From positions 165,706 to 229,705 of the forward strand of contig CAVQIB010000010.1 in NCBI GenBank assembly GCA_963712435.1: a stretch of DNA of 64,000 nt. The letters are read 5' to 3'. Under the pieces are notes generated by a model. The model did no database searches. It was not told where the DNA came from and worked only from the letters and a program-made list of their open reading frames with translations. The stretch comes from Rhodoplanes sp963712435. Lineage in GTDB: Bacteria > Pseudomonadota > Alphaproteobacteria > Rhizobiales > Xanthobacteraceae. This document shows, in pieces, positions 8,451 to 18,459 of the stretch; positions within the stretch are counted from its first letter, which is position 1; each line of letters opens with the position of its first letter. A program made the position numbers and the translations under genes.

Positions 8451-9581
8451 TCAGGCAGAGCCTGCTTTGTTCCCAAAAAACTCCTTGACCCGTCCGAAGA
8501 AGCCGGACGACTCCGGATGGGTCTCCTTCGAGCACAATTTCTCGAATTCCGCCAACAGCTCGCGCTGACGCTTGGTGAGCTTCTGCGGGGTCTCGACGAC
8601 GACCTGCACATACATGTCGCCCATCTGCTTGGAGCGAAGCACCGGCATGCCTTTGGCGCTCAGGCGGAATCTGCGGCCGGACTGGGTGCCGTCCGGCACC
8701 TTCACGCGCGTCTTGCCGCCGTCGATGGTGGGAACCTCGAATTCGCCGCCGAGCGCGGCGATCACCATCGAGATCGGGGCGCGGCAGTAAAGGTCGGCCC
8801 CGTCGCGCTGAAAGAAATCGTGCGTGGAGATCGAAAGAAAAATATAGAGGTCGCCCGCCGGACCGCCGCGCACGCCGGCTTCCCCTTCGCCGGCGAGCCG
8901 AATGCGGGTGCCGTCCTCGACGCCGGGCGGGATGTTGACCGTCAGCGTGCGCTCGCGCGTAACGCGCCCGGCGCCCGCGCAGGCGGGGCACGGATCGTCA
9001 ATCACCTGACCGCGGCCCTGGCAGGTCAGGCAAGTGCGTTCGAGCGTGAAAAACCCTTGCGCGTGCCGCACCTTGCCGTAGCCGCCGCAGGTCGGACAGG
9101 GTTTCGGCTTGGTGCCGGACTTCGCTCCGGTCCCCGAGCAGATTTCGCAGGTGACCGAGGTCGGGATGCGCACCTGGGCGGACTTGCCGTAATAGGCGTC
9201 CTCCAGGCTGATCTCCATATTGTAGCGCAGATCGGCCCCGCGCTCGCGGCCGCCGCCGCGGCCGGTGCGCCGCCCCATGCCGAAGAAGTCATCGAAAATA
9301 TCGGCGAAGGTCGAGGCGAAGTCCGCCCCGAAGCCGGGCCCGCCGCCCATTCCGTGCTCGAACGCGGCGTGGCCGAAGCGGTCATAGGCTGCGCGCTTGT
9401 CCGGATCCTTCAGGACCTCGTAGGCCTCGTTGACTTCCCTGAAGCGATGCTCGCAGTGCTGATCCCCCGGATTGCGGTCCGGATGATGCTTCATGGCGAG
9501 CTTGCGATAAGCGGCCTTGAGATCGGAATCGCTCGCGCCGCGCTGGACGCCGAGCGTGTCGTAATAATCGCGCTTGGGCAT
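8451..9581 (-). CDS. dnaJ: Co-chaperone DnaJ
   Basis: A full-length 376-residue DnaJ. The J domain has the HPD tripeptide (KHHPDRNPGD). A Gly/Phe-rich linker follows (HGMGGGPGFGADF). Four CxxCxGxG zinc-finger repeats are present (CEICSGTG, CPTCGGYG, CLTCQGRG, CPACAGAG), then the C-terminal substrate-binding domains. It stimulates DnaK ATP hydrolysis and delivers unfolded clients. It lies downstream of dnaK on the same strand, with a hairpin terminator or attenuator between them that may lower its expression. Confidence 0.98.
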   Translation of the reverse strand: MPKRDYYDTLGVQRGASDSDLKAAYRKLAMKHHPDRNPGDQHCEHRFREVNEAYEVLKDPDKRAAYDRFGHAAFEHGMGGGPGFGADFASTFADIFDDFFGMGRRTGRGGGRERGADLRYNMEISLEDAYYGKSAQVRIPTSVTCEICSGTGAKSGTKPKPCPTCGGYGKVRHAQGFFTLERTCLTCQGRGQVIDDPCPACAGAGRVTRERTLTVNIPPGVEDGTRIRLAGEGEAGVRGGPAGDLYIFLSISTHDFFQRDGADLYCRAPISMVIAALGGEFEVPTIDGGKTRVKVPDGTQSGRRFRLSAKGMPVLRSKQMGDMYVQVVVETPQKLTKRQRELLAEFEKLCSKETHPESSGFFGRVKEFFGNKAGSA

Positions 9582-9596
9582 ACGTCAGAACCGCCC

Positions 9597-9650
9597 CGAA
9601 AACAAAGCCTCGTCCCGACGAGCGCGCAACGCGGCTCGAGGGACGAGGCT
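9597..9650 (-). terminator. Intrinsic terminator/attenuator between dnaK and dnaJ
   Basis: Perfect 11-bp arms, AGCCTCGTCCC at 9606-9616 and GGGACGAGGCT at 9640-9650, read on the minus strand after dnaK and followed by TTTGTTTTC. This is a Rho-independent terminator shape inside the dnaKJ transcript. The adjacent stretch 9680-9720 holds another palindromic sequence of the genome-repeat type. Confidence 0.7.
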
Positions 9651-9733
9651 ATGCCTGCCACCCGAATTGCAGCCCTCACCCTGTGAGACGGCCTTCGGCC
9701 TCCTCAGGATGAGGACCATGGTCTGCTCCGCAA

Positions 9734-11653
<1,920 letters not shown>

Positions 11654-12128
11654 GGTCTAGTCCTTTCCTTGCAGCAGGCCGGCCGAGCCTGATTAGCACC
11701 CGGGAGCGTCCGCAGGCCTCGCGCCTTTTGGATGCTGTGAGTCCGGCCCCCTAACGTCTTGATCCGCCGCCCCCGGCGGGTTCAAAGGCTCATATAGGAG
11801 TGCGGCCTATGCCCGCAAGACAGCCGAGCCGGCCTAATGCGGGTCTGACATGAACAACCACGCTCCGTCGCGCCTCGCCCGCCGATAAACACGCCGCTGA
11901 GCGGGTGCGGAGCGCGTGCGGAGCGCGTGCGATATGGCGACCCGGCTCGCGCACAGCCCGCGTTTGCGGGAGGCCTGGCCGCGACGGCCGCCGAGACCAG
12001 GAACAGAACTCCGAGAGCGGAGCCGGCCCCTTTCCCGCCGGCCGGCCGCTCCAAATCCATTCGCCGCCCTTTCACGGCGGCGTCCGCCGGCGACAAGCAC
12101 GCGACGCGCCACTGGCAAAAGACGGCTG
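11654..12128. other. Intergenic region upstream of dnaK
   Basis: This stretch must carry the dnaK promoter, read leftward, and the 3' flank of the SCO1 gene. Short open frames on both strands have no recognisable family and look like chance frames in GC-rich DNA. Nothing else is seen. Confidence 0.5.
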
Positions 12129-12728
12129 TTACAGGTACTTGCGCAGGTCGGCAGCGGCGGCTTCCGGCGGCCGCTTGAGATTGAACGGCGCGACGAACCG
12201 CCCCTGCTTATCCATCAGATAGACGAGCGCGGTGTGGTCGAGGGTGTAGTCCTCGCCTTCCAGAGGGACTTTCTTGTAGTACACGCGGTAGGCCTTGGCG
12301 ACCGCCGCGATGGCGGCGGGATCCCCGGTAAGTCCCTGCAGATGCGGGTCGAAGCTCGACAGATATTCCTTCAGCGCCGCCGGCGTGTCGCGTTCGGGAT
12401 CGACGCTGATGAACAGGGCGGCGGTGCGCGCCGCATCGGGCCCCAGCGCACGCATGATCTCCGACACTTCGAACAGCGCGGTGGGGCACACGTCGGGACA
12501 ATGCGTGAATCCGAAGAAGACAAGGAAGGGCTTTCCTCGGAGGCTCTGATCGGAGAACGGCCGGCCGTTCTGATCGGTGAGCTGGATCGGCCCGCCGACA
12601 GTGGCCCCCTGGAACGCGGGCGCATCCGAAAAGCGCCCAGTCATCAGAAGCACAAGGCCGACGCAGAGGGCAAGCCCGAGCCCGAAGGCGCCGGCCAGCA
12701 CAACGAGGCGCGAAGGCCGTCGGATCAT
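12129..12728 (-). CDS. SCO1/SenC family copper chaperone/thiol reductase
   Basis: A 199-residue protein with one N-terminal membrane anchor (VLAGAFGLGLALCVGLVLLM), then a thioredoxin fold carrying the copper-binding CPDVCP motif in FFGFTHCPDVCPTAL and the distal histidine in YTLDHTALVYL. SCO proteins deliver copper to the CuA centre of cytochrome oxidase or act as periplasmic thiol reductases. The ATG at 12728 overlaps the stop of the upstream small gene (ATGA), which indicates coupling. The long open frame further upstream belongs to that gene in another frame. Confidence 0.92.
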   Translation of the reverse strand: MIRRPSRLVVLAGAFGLGLALCVGLVLLMTGRFSDAPAFQGATVGGPIQLTDQNGRPFSDQSLRGKPFLVFFGFTHCPDVCPTALFEVSEIMRALGPDAARTAALFISVDPERDTPAALKEYLSSFDPHLQGLTGDPAAIAAVAKAYRVYYKKVPLEGEDYTLDHTALVYLMDKQGRFVAPFNLKRPPEAAAADLRKYL

Positions 12729-12910
12729 CGTGCGTCCCTTCTCAGAAGCAGGCGTTGAGGCCGGCGGAGAATCATCTCGTAGAACACGGCCTTGCCGTAA
12801 TGCGCCCACAGAGCAACCGTCGCGGCGACCACAAGCCCGGCCGCGACCGCAGCGACGGTCGCCACCGTCCTTTGCGTCGTTGCGGAAGACTCAGGCGTGG
12901 TCTCGGACAT
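12725..12910 (-). pseudogene. Small single-span membrane protein, one-base frameshift near its end
   Basis: As read it is a 61-residue protein from ATG 12910: a short hydrophilic start, one membrane helix (VATVAAVAAGLVVAATVALW) and AHYGKAVFYEMIL, then a basic tail. Removing one C in the CTCCGCC at about 12760 gives MILAGLNACF and a stop just before the SCO1 ribosome-binding site. That ending resembles small alphaproteobacterial membrane proteins with a YG.AVFFE.I.AG...CF pattern. It is translationally coupled to the SCO1 gene, so a role in copper delivery or oxidase assembly is plausible but unproven. Confidence 0.6.
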
Positions 12911-13101
12911 CGGGGCTGACACCGCCAATCACAGACCGGCAGGATGGAGATAGACCCGATCGCCCCGCCTCACAACCCCGCCCGGCTGGCCGGGCGCGCG
13001 CCGCCGGCCAGCCTTCGGGCCGCGAGCGCGGACGCGTACGGAGGCGTCGGGCCGATCACATGCGTTTGCTCGAATTCGTTGCTCGCTTTAGAATGCGGAC
13101 A

Positions 13102-13119
13102 TACGTCCGCTCGGACGTA
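13102..13119. promoter_or_regulatory. Perfect palindrome, probable ArsR-type operator
   Basis: TACGTCCG-CT-CGGACGTA is an exact inverted repeat 31 bases before the start of the regulator gene at 13150. It lies in the divergent region between that gene and the small-membrane-protein/SCO1 pair. Its position and symmetry suit a homodimeric ArsR-family repressor acting on its own promoter and possibly on the divergent one. Confidence 0.6.
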
Positions 13120-13149
13120 GCTAATCCCCTTGCCGGCACGGAGTGCGCC

Positions 13150-13608
13150 ATGGCCACATTGCAGCGGGAATCAGGCCGCGCGGACAAATCCGTGCTGATC
13201 GGCCAGCGCCGGGTCGACATCGCCCAGTTGCTGGAGCGCGCGCACGACGCGAGCGAATTCCTCAAGGCGCTGGCGCACGAATCGCGGCTGGTGATCCTCT
13301 GTCTGCTGGCGGAGGGCGAGAAATCGGTGATGGAGCTTGCCGAGCTGCTCGACCAGCGTCAGCCCGCGGTGTCCCAGCAGCTCGCCCGGCTGAAGGGCGA
13401 GGATCTGGTGCAGTCGCGGCGCGACGGCAAGCACATCTTCTATTCGCTCGCCGCCGAGGAGGTCCGGGACGTCATCCTGGTGCTGCATGGCGCATTCTGC
13501 GGGACCGTGCGGCCGCCGGTGCGGAGCAACGGCCAGCGCGTCAGCAAGCGCCGCCCGGCGCAGCCCCGACCGGCCCGCCAGCGTCGCGGTCGAGCAGCGA
13601 GCCGGTGA
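13150..13608 (+). CDS. ArsR/SmtB-family regulator, SqrR/BigR-like persulfide sensor candidate
   Basis: A 152-residue winged-helix repressor. The recognition helix is QRQPAVSQQLARLK and the wing is RRDGKHIFYSL. It lacks the CVC metal box of arsenic sensors but has two cysteines, Cys51 (LVILCLL) and Cys117 (HGAFCGT), 66 residues apart. That is the spacing reported for the persulfide-sensing pair in SqrR and BigR. The ATG at 13150 is taken as the start because the domain begins shortly after. A basic, Arg/Pro-rich tail of about 30 residues is unusual. Divergent from the SCO1 operon. Confidence 0.8.
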   Translation: MATLQRESGRADKSVLIGQRRVDIAQLLERAHDASEFLKALAHESRLVILCLLAEGEKSVMELAELLDQRQPAVSQQLARLKGEDLVQSRRDGKHIFYSLAAEEVRDVILVLHGAFCGTVRPPVRSNGQRVSKRRPAQPRPARQRRGRAASR

Positions 13609-13816
13609 CGCCGGGGCCCACGCGGTGAGAGCGCTCCGGAAACACGCCGGCTTTCCGATCGTCAGCCGCCGGCCAGTATGCCCCCGAGCCCCATCGGAAC
13701 CGCGCCGACGACATAGCGCCGCACGCTCTGGCCGTTGCGGCAGCCTTCGAGCTTTTAACTCAACTCGGAAACAGCGGAGTCACAAGGGCCGGCGGCCGCC
13801 GCGGAGCGCTGCTGCG

Positions 13817-14077
13817 TCACCTCGTCATACACTCCGTCATGAAGCTTCGGCGGGCCGGCCCGCGCAGCCCGGTGTCGTCAGCCTTGCTCCAGCAGGCCGC
13901 ATGCTTCGCCGGGTTCTTGACCCGCCAGCATTGGTCCGCATTCTGACCCTGGGCGCAGGGACCCATGCCCATGCCGCGCCCCGACCCACCCCCGGGACCC
14001 CACCCTTGCGCGACCGCCGCGACCGGAGCCGCTGCGAGAAGGGCGGTGGAGAGAACGATAGCTGTTATGCGACGCAT
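13817..14077 (-). CDS. Small secreted protein with PsiF-like C-terminus
   Basis: An 86-residue protein with a clear signal peptide (MRRITAIVLSTALLAAAPVA, cleavage after AVAQ). A Gly/Met-rich stretch follows, then a cysteine-containing end (ACWSKADDTGLRGPARRSFM) that fits the PsiF repeat pattern C...A...L.G..R..FM..C. The ATG at 14077 is chosen because GGAGG lies just upstream and the signal peptide starts there. It is divergent from the PepSY/two-component/cytochrome operon and shares its upstream region. Function unknown. Confidence 0.7.
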   Translation of the reverse strand: MRRITAIVLSTALLAAAPVAAVAQGWGPGGGSGRGMGMGPCAQGQNADQCWRVKNPAKHAACWSKADDTGLRGPARRSFMTECMTR

Positions 14078-14144
14078 CTGAACCTCCGTCGATTTGAACC
14101 GGATTTTTCCGATCCGCCAAGAAGTCTGCGCCACATCGTATGAT

Positions 14145-14178
14145 GGCGCCCTGACAAGCCTTGTCAGGGCGCCGTCAG
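14145..14178. promoter_or_regulatory. Inverted and direct repeats, probable response-regulator site
   Basis: Perfect 13-bp arms at 14145-14157 and 14161-14173 (GGCGCCCTGACAA and its complement) are followed by a further GTCAG at 14174. The two GTCAG half-sites are 11 bases apart, as expected for an OmpR/PhoB-type regulator on one DNA face. The site lies between divergent starts (14077 and 14221), so a terminator is unlikely. The same half-sites recur at 16597-16635. Confidence 0.6.
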
Positions 14179-14220
14179 GAAAACCGGCATAGTGAGGGGA
14201 TAGGGCAATAGAGAAACACG

Positions 14221-14589
14221 ATGATCGATCGCCGTTCTGTGCTGTACTTGTCTGCGTTGGCGCTGGCGGGGCTCACGCCGGCGGCGACCGAGGAGTGGGA
14301 CGGGTATGGCGAGCGCCGCCGACGCCGGCGCCGCCATGGGCATGGGCATCGCCACCTCGAAGACCATGAGTTCGCCCGCCGCGCATTGCAGGAGGGGCGG
14401 GCGCGCCCGCTGGCCGACATTCTCACCATCGCGAAGGACAATCTCGGTGGCGACGTGATCGGCGTCGAACTGGAAGAGCAGGCCGGCGCGATGGTGTATG
14501 AGCTGAAGGTGCTGCGGCCGAACGGCGCACTGGTCGAGTTGCGGGTCGATGCGCTTACCGGCGCGGTCCTGAAGCAGGACGACGATTGA
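14221..14589 (+). CDS. PepSY-domain periplasmic protein
   Basis: A 122-residue exported protein: signal region (VLYLSALALAGLTPA), a basic and His-rich stretch (RRRRRRRHGHGHRH), then a PepSY fold (ILTIAKDNLGGDVIGVELEEQ ... YELKVL, with LRVDALTGAVL at the end). PepSY domains are often encoded next to two-component systems and thought to modulate periplasmic sensing. Its stop overlaps the response-regulator start, so the three signalling genes form one unit. The His-rich segment could bind metal, which is inference. Confidence 0.87.
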   Translation: MIDRRSVLYLSALALAGLTPAATEEWDGYGERRRRRRRHGHGHRHLEDHEFARRALQEGRARPLADILTIAKDNLGGDVIGVELEEQAGAMVYELKVLRPNGALVELRVDALTGAVLKQDDD

Positions 14590-15256
14590 TGCGGGTGCTG
14601 GTCGTCGAGGACGAACCGCGGATCGCGGGCGACGTCGCGGCGGCGCTCAAGGCGGCCGGCTTCGTCCCCGAGATCGTCGGCAACGGCGAGGACGCATGGT
14701 TCAAGGGCGACACCGAGGACTACGCGCTGATCGTGCTCGACCTCGGTTTGCCGCGGATGGATGGGCTCGCGGTGCTGAAGCGCTGGCGTGCGGCGGGCCG
14801 GCAAATGCCGGTGCTGGTGCTCACCGCGCGCGGGGCCTGGGCCGAGCGGGTGGAAGGGATCGACGCCGGCGCTGACGACTATCTGCCCAAGCCTTTCCGC
14901 ATGGAGGAGCTGGTCGCGCGGGCGCGCGCGCTGGTGCGCCGCTCGGCGGGGTTCGGCACGGCGGTGATCGAGGTCGGCCCACTGCGTCGTCGACCCGCGG
15001 CAGATGCGCGTCAGCGTCGAACGGCGTCGCGCAGACGCTGTCGCCGCTCGAATATCGCCTCGTCGCCTATCTCGCGCTTCACAAGGGCCGGGTGGTCTCG
15101 GCGCACGAACTGATCGAGCAGCTCTATGGCGACGACGACGCGCGCGATGCGAATGCGCTCGAGGCGCTGGTGATGCGCCTGCGCCGCAAGCTCGGCACGG
15201 AGGCGATCGAGACGCGCCGCGGCTTTGGCTATCTCGTGCCGGAGCGGCCGGCGTGA
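14586..15256 (+). pseudogene. OmpR/PhoB-type response regulator, two one-base insertions
   Basis: The receiver domain is intact: VEDEP acidic pair, phosphoacceptor Asp51 in VLDLGLPRMDG, Thr79 and Lys101 (LPKPF). The C-terminal winged helix is clear in another frame (LSPLEYRLVAYLALHKG, then RRKLGTEAIETRRGFGYLV) and stops at 15254-15256. Two extra bases, near 14983 (CTGCGTCGTCGAC) and 15023 (GTCGAACGGC), account exactly for the shift. With both removed the protein is about 222 residues, normal for the family. It overlaps the PepSY stop upstream and the kinase GTG start downstream. Confidence 0.85.
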
Positions 15257-16611
15257 CCGCGGGCTCGCTGCGGCTGCGGCTGTTTCTCGCCGGCGTCGTA
15301 TCGGTCGTGGTCGCGCTCGGGCTCGCCTCGCTCGGCCTCTCGCTTCTGTTCGAGCGCCATGTCGAGCGGCGCATGGCGACCGATCTCGCACTGATGCTGG
15401 ACGAGCTGGTCAGCGGGCTCGACCGCGACGCAGAAGGCAATCTGGCCGTCGTCGACGAACCGGGCGATGCGCGCTTCGACCGGCCGTTGTCGGGACTGTA
15501 TTGGCAGATCACGCGCGACCCCAATGGGCTCGTCGCGCGCTCGCGCTCGCTCTGGGACTTGGAGCTGCCGCTTCCCGCCGACGAATTGGCGGAGGGCGCG
15601 CTGCACCAGCACCGCATCTCCGGCCCGCGCGGGACGTCGCTGCTCGCGGTCGAGCGCAGCGTCGTTCTTCCCGCGCGGCTCGGCGGCGGGACGGTGCGGG
15701 TCGTCGTCGCGCGCGACGCGGCGGAACTCACCGAGGCGACGCGGACCTTCACCGCCGATCTCACGCCGTTCCTCGTTCTGATCGCGCTCGTCCTCATCGG
15801 CGCTTTCGGGGCGCAGGTCGCGGTCGGCCTCGCCCCGCTGAAAGCGGTGCGGGCGCGGCTTGCCGCCATCCGCTCGGGCGCAGCCGAGCGCCTGGGCTCG
15901 GCTTTCCCTTCCGAGGTGCAGCCGCTCGCCGGCGAGATCGACGCCCTGCTCGAAGCGAGAGACAAACAGGTGGCGGCCGCGCGGGCGCGCGCCGCCGACC
16001 TTGCGCACGGTCTCAAGACGCCGCTCCAGGTGCTGACCGGCGGGGTCGAGCGCCTCAAGGCCAAGGGCGAAGGCGAGATCGCCAATGATCTCGCCGGCGT
16101 GGGCGAGGCCATGCGGCGGCATGTCGAGCGCGAGCTCGCGCGGGCGCGGCGCGAGGCGGCGCCGGCCGATCCCGCCGCCCGGATCAAGGCGACCGTCGAG
16201 CGCGTGGTCGCCGTCGTCGGACGGACGCCGCAAGGCGCAAAGCTCGACTGGACGATCGCGATCGCTCCCGACCTCGCGGTGCGCATCCCGCCCGACGATC
16301 TCACGGAAGTGCTGGGCAATCTGCTGGAGAACGCGGCGCGGCATGCGCGCGAGCACATCTCCGTCACCGCGAGCGTGATGGGAAGCGACGCGGTGGTCGC
16401 GATCGTCGATGACGGTCCCGGCATTCCGCCCGATCGCGTCCCCGAAGCCTTGCGCCGGGGCGGGCGGCTCGACCAGGGCGGCGCCGGCGCGGGCCTCGGC
16501 CTCGCGATCGTCTCCGATATCCTCGATGCATGGAGCGGATCGCTTGAGCTCGGTCCGACCGCTCCGGGCGCGATGACCGCCACGGTCCGATTGCCGCTGA
16601 CACGACGCTGA
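15253..16611 (+). CDS. Sensor histidine kinase (PhoQ-like architecture)
   Basis: A 452-residue membrane kinase starting at GTG 15253, which overlaps the regulator stop (GTGA). Two membrane helices (about residues 7-30 and 173-193) flank a periplasmic sensor region of about 140 residues. HAMP-like segment and H-box follow (ADLAHGLKTPLQVL, His252), then N-box NLLENAARHAREH and G-boxes DDGPGIPP and GAGLGLAIVSDIL. Having only one other gene (PepSY) before it, it probably controls the adjacent cytochrome genes, since matching repeats lie upstream of them. The signal is unknown. Confidence 0.9.
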   Translation: MTAGSLRLRLFLAGVVSVVVALGLASLGLSLLFERHVERRMATDLALMLDELVSGLDRDAEGNLAVVDEPGDARFDRPLSGLYWQITRDPNGLVARSRSLWDLELPLPADELAEGALHQHRISGPRGTSLLAVERSVVLPARLGGGTVRVVVARDAAELTEATRTFTADLTPFLVLIALVLIGAFGAQVAVGLAPLKAVRARLAAIRSGAAERLGSAFPSEVQPLAGEIDALLEARDKQVAAARARAADLAHGLKTPLQVLTGGVERLKAKGEGEIANDLAGVGEAMRRHVERELARARREAAPADPAARIKATVERVVAVVGRTPQGAKLDWTIAIAPDLAVRIPPDDLTEVLGNLLENAARHAREHISVTASVMGSDAVVAIVDDGPGIPPDRVPEALRRGGRLDQGGAGAGLGLAIVSDILDAWSGSLELGPTAPGAMTATVRLPLTRR

Positions 16612-16635
16612 CGGCGCGGGTCAGTCGGGCGTCAG
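16597..16635 (+). promoter_or_regulatory. Paired 11-bp-spaced half-sites upstream of cytochrome b561
   Basis: CTGAC occurs at 16597 and 16608, and GTCAG at 16620 and 16631, so two head-to-tail pairs with 11-bp spacing face each other. The block overlaps the kinase stop codon and ends 48 bases before the cytochrome b561 start. The half-sites match those in front of the PepSY gene. This is the expected layout for a response regulator of the OmpR class. Confidence 0.6.
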
Positions 16636-16682
16636 CCCCCATGCTTCATTGTTCAGGGCGCCGAAGAGCAGGAGCCTTGCCC

Positions 16683-17261
16683 ATGACCCAGATCGCTTAC
16701 ACGCTCACCCCAGCCGCCGCGTCCAATCCGCGTTACGATGCGCTGACCCAAGCCATTCACTGGCTGTCGCTGATCGCGATCGCGACGGCCTTCGCCATCG
16801 GGCTCTGGTTCGAGGACATGCCGCGCGGGCCGGATAAGGCGCAGCTCGTCAATCTGCATGCGTCGTTAGGCGTGCTGGTGGTGGCGCTGACCGCGCTGCG
16901 GCTCGGCTGGCGCGCCGTCGTTCCGGCGCCGCCCTCGCCCGGCCCGCGTCCGCTCCAGCTCGCCGGACATGCGATGCACCTCGTGCTCATTGCCGTCGTC
17001 CTCGCGGTCCCGATCAGCGGCATATTGATGATGGCCGCGAAAGGCCGTTCATTCGACGTGTTCGGGCTTTTCACCGTGCCGCCGCTGATGGCGACCGACC
17101 GCGCCTTCGGCGAGTCGCTCGAAGAAGCGCATGCGTTCCTCTCCTATCTGATGCTCGTCCTTGTCGGCCTGCACGCCGCTGCGGCGGTGTTCCACCAGGC
17201 GATCCTCAAGGACGGCGCGCTCGCCCGCATGCTGCCGTTCGGCAGCACCGGCAGGGCGTAG
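16683..17261 (+). CDS. Cytochrome b561 (prokaryotic, four-helix)
   Basis: A 192-residue integral membrane dihaem b protein. Haem-ligand histidines lie in QAIHWLSL, VNLHASLG, GHAMHLV and VGLHAAAA, one per helix in four predicted membrane helices. It moves electrons between quinones and periplasmic c-type cytochromes. The ATG at 16683 is preceded by AGGAG. It is followed directly by an SHP-type cytochrome and a dihaem cytochrome, a set described in Rhodobacter sphaeroides, so it is probably the membrane electron donor for those two proteins. Confidence 0.92.
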   Translation: MTQIAYTLTPAAASNPRYDALTQAIHWLSLIAIATAFAIGLWFEDMPRGPDKAQLVNLHASLGVLVVALTALRLGWRAVVPAPPSPGPRPLQLAGHAMHLVLIAVVLAVPISGILMMAAKGRSFDVFGLFTVPPLMATDRAFGESLEEAHAFLSYLMLVLVGLHAAAAVFHQAILKDGALARMLPFGSTGRA

Positions 17262-17314
17262 CCGGCCGCCGCCGTCGCCCGCCCGCGCAATCGGCTCCAA
17301 GAAGGACGATCGGC

Positions 17315-17737
17315 ATGACCCGCAGCCTGCTCGGCGCCGCCGCCCCGCTTGTAATCGTTTCGACGCTCGCCGCGGCCGCGGCCATGAGCCCGGCGCAAAT
17401 GGCCGTCCTCGATCGATATGTCGCAGCGGCGAAGGCCGAGCCCGGATACGCCGGTCCGTCCGCCGAGCGCGGGCGGGCGCTGTTCTTCGCGTCGCACGCC
17501 GGCGGCAAGGCGGACACGCCGGCATGCACCTCATGCCACTCGCCCAATCTCGCCGGCCGCGGCCAGACGCGGGCGGGCAAGGCGATCGAGCCGATGGCGG
17601 CGTCCGTAGCGCCGTCGCGCTACACCGACGCGGCGACCGTCGAGAAATGGTTCAAGCGCAATTGCAGCGACGTGCTCGGCCGCGAGTGCACGGCCGCGGA
17701 AAAGGCCGACGCGCTCGTTTTCCTGCTCGGCTTGTGA
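17315..17737 (+). CDS. shp: SHP-type (DUF1924) cytochrome c
   Basis: A 140-residue exported c-type cytochrome. Signal peptide (residues about 1-23), single haem motif CTSCH (Cys71, Cys74, His75), and a conserved KRNCSDVLGREC stretch with Asn116 flanked by cysteines 117 and 125. In Rhodobacter sphaeroides SHP, an asparagine is the unusual sixth haem ligand that swings away on reduction and lets O2 or NO bind. Asn116 is the obvious candidate here. AAGGA precedes the ATG. Gene order b561-SHP-dihaem cytochrome matches the known cluster. Confidence 0.87.
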   Translation: MTRSLLGAAAPLVIVSTLAAAAAMSPAQMAVLDRYVAAAKAEPGYAGPSAERGRALFFASHAGGKADTPACTSCHSPNLAGRGQTRAGKAIEPMAASVAPSRYTDAATVEKWFKRNCSDVLGRECTAAEKADALVFLLGL

Positions 17738-17746
17738 GACCGCGAC

Positions 17747-18238
17747 ATGACCGGAACTCCCCGTCTCCCGCTGGCGGTCGCGCCCGTTTTGGCGGCGTTG
17801 CTGTGCGCCGCCCCGCTCGCCGCCGATGGGCTGCGCCTCGCCCCGGTCAAGGATCCCGTGGTCGCGAAGGAATGCAGCGCCTGCCACATGCTGTATCCGG
17901 CAGGACTCCTCCCGGCCCGCTCCTGGTCGGCGATGACGGCCGACCTCGCCAACCATTTCGGCGACAATGCCGAGCTCGACGTGGCGACCGCCAAGCGCAT
18001 CGCCGACTATCTCGCCGCGAACGCCGCCGACAAAGCGAGGGGGAGCCGCGATGTGCTGCGCGCCCTCGCGCCAACGGTCGTTCCCGCCCGCATCACCGAA
18101 TTGCCGTGGTGGACCCGCAAGCACGAGAAGAGGGATCGCGTCACACCGGCGACGCTCGCCCGCAAGGGCGCGAAGTTCAAGGGCGACTGCAAGGCCTGCC
18201 ATGAGGACGCCGAGCGCGGCCTCTTCGACGACGACTGA
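17747..18238 (+). CDS. Dihaem cytochrome c (DHC)
   Basis: A 163-residue exported protein with a signal peptide (LAVAPVLAALLCAAPLA) and two haem c motifs, CSACH (43-47) and CKACH (148-152), separated by a helical domain. DHC is the presumed electron donor to SHP in the Rhodobacter system. It starts 9 bases after the SHP stop, so translation is probably linked. It ends with an acidic DDD tail. Confidence 0.9.
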   Translation: MTGTPRLPLAVAPVLAALLCAAPLAADGLRLAPVKDPVVAKECSACHMLYPAGLLPARSWSAMTADLANHFGDNAELDVATAKRIADYLAANAADKARGSRDVLRALAPTVVPARITELPWWTRKHEKRDRVTPATLARKGAKFKGDCKACHEDAERGLFDDD

Positions 18239-18459
18239 CACGCCGAAACAGGGCTGACGCCTGCCAAATTCGCCCTCACCCGACCCAGCGGGTTAAAGGC
18301 GTCGTGACTCTGACACCTTGCTCCCTCACAAGCACCGGCGCGCGCCCCGCACGCGGTGCGGCGCCAAGCGGCGCGCTCGGCGGGAAAAAGCCGGCATTGA
18401 ACAATCGCCCGCCCGCGCCCAAATCACGGTCGGGTCGCCGCGCCACTCAGGAGCCAGTC

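Noticed and set aside
13609..13816. Possible short gene between the ArsR regulator and the PsiF-like gene
   Set aside because: The frame is only the extension of other shadows; no start signal or similarity.
14175..16583. 802-codon minus-strand open frame across the two-component genes
   Set aside because: Ser/Arg/Pro-rich antisense frame with no domain; the plus-strand kinase is clear.
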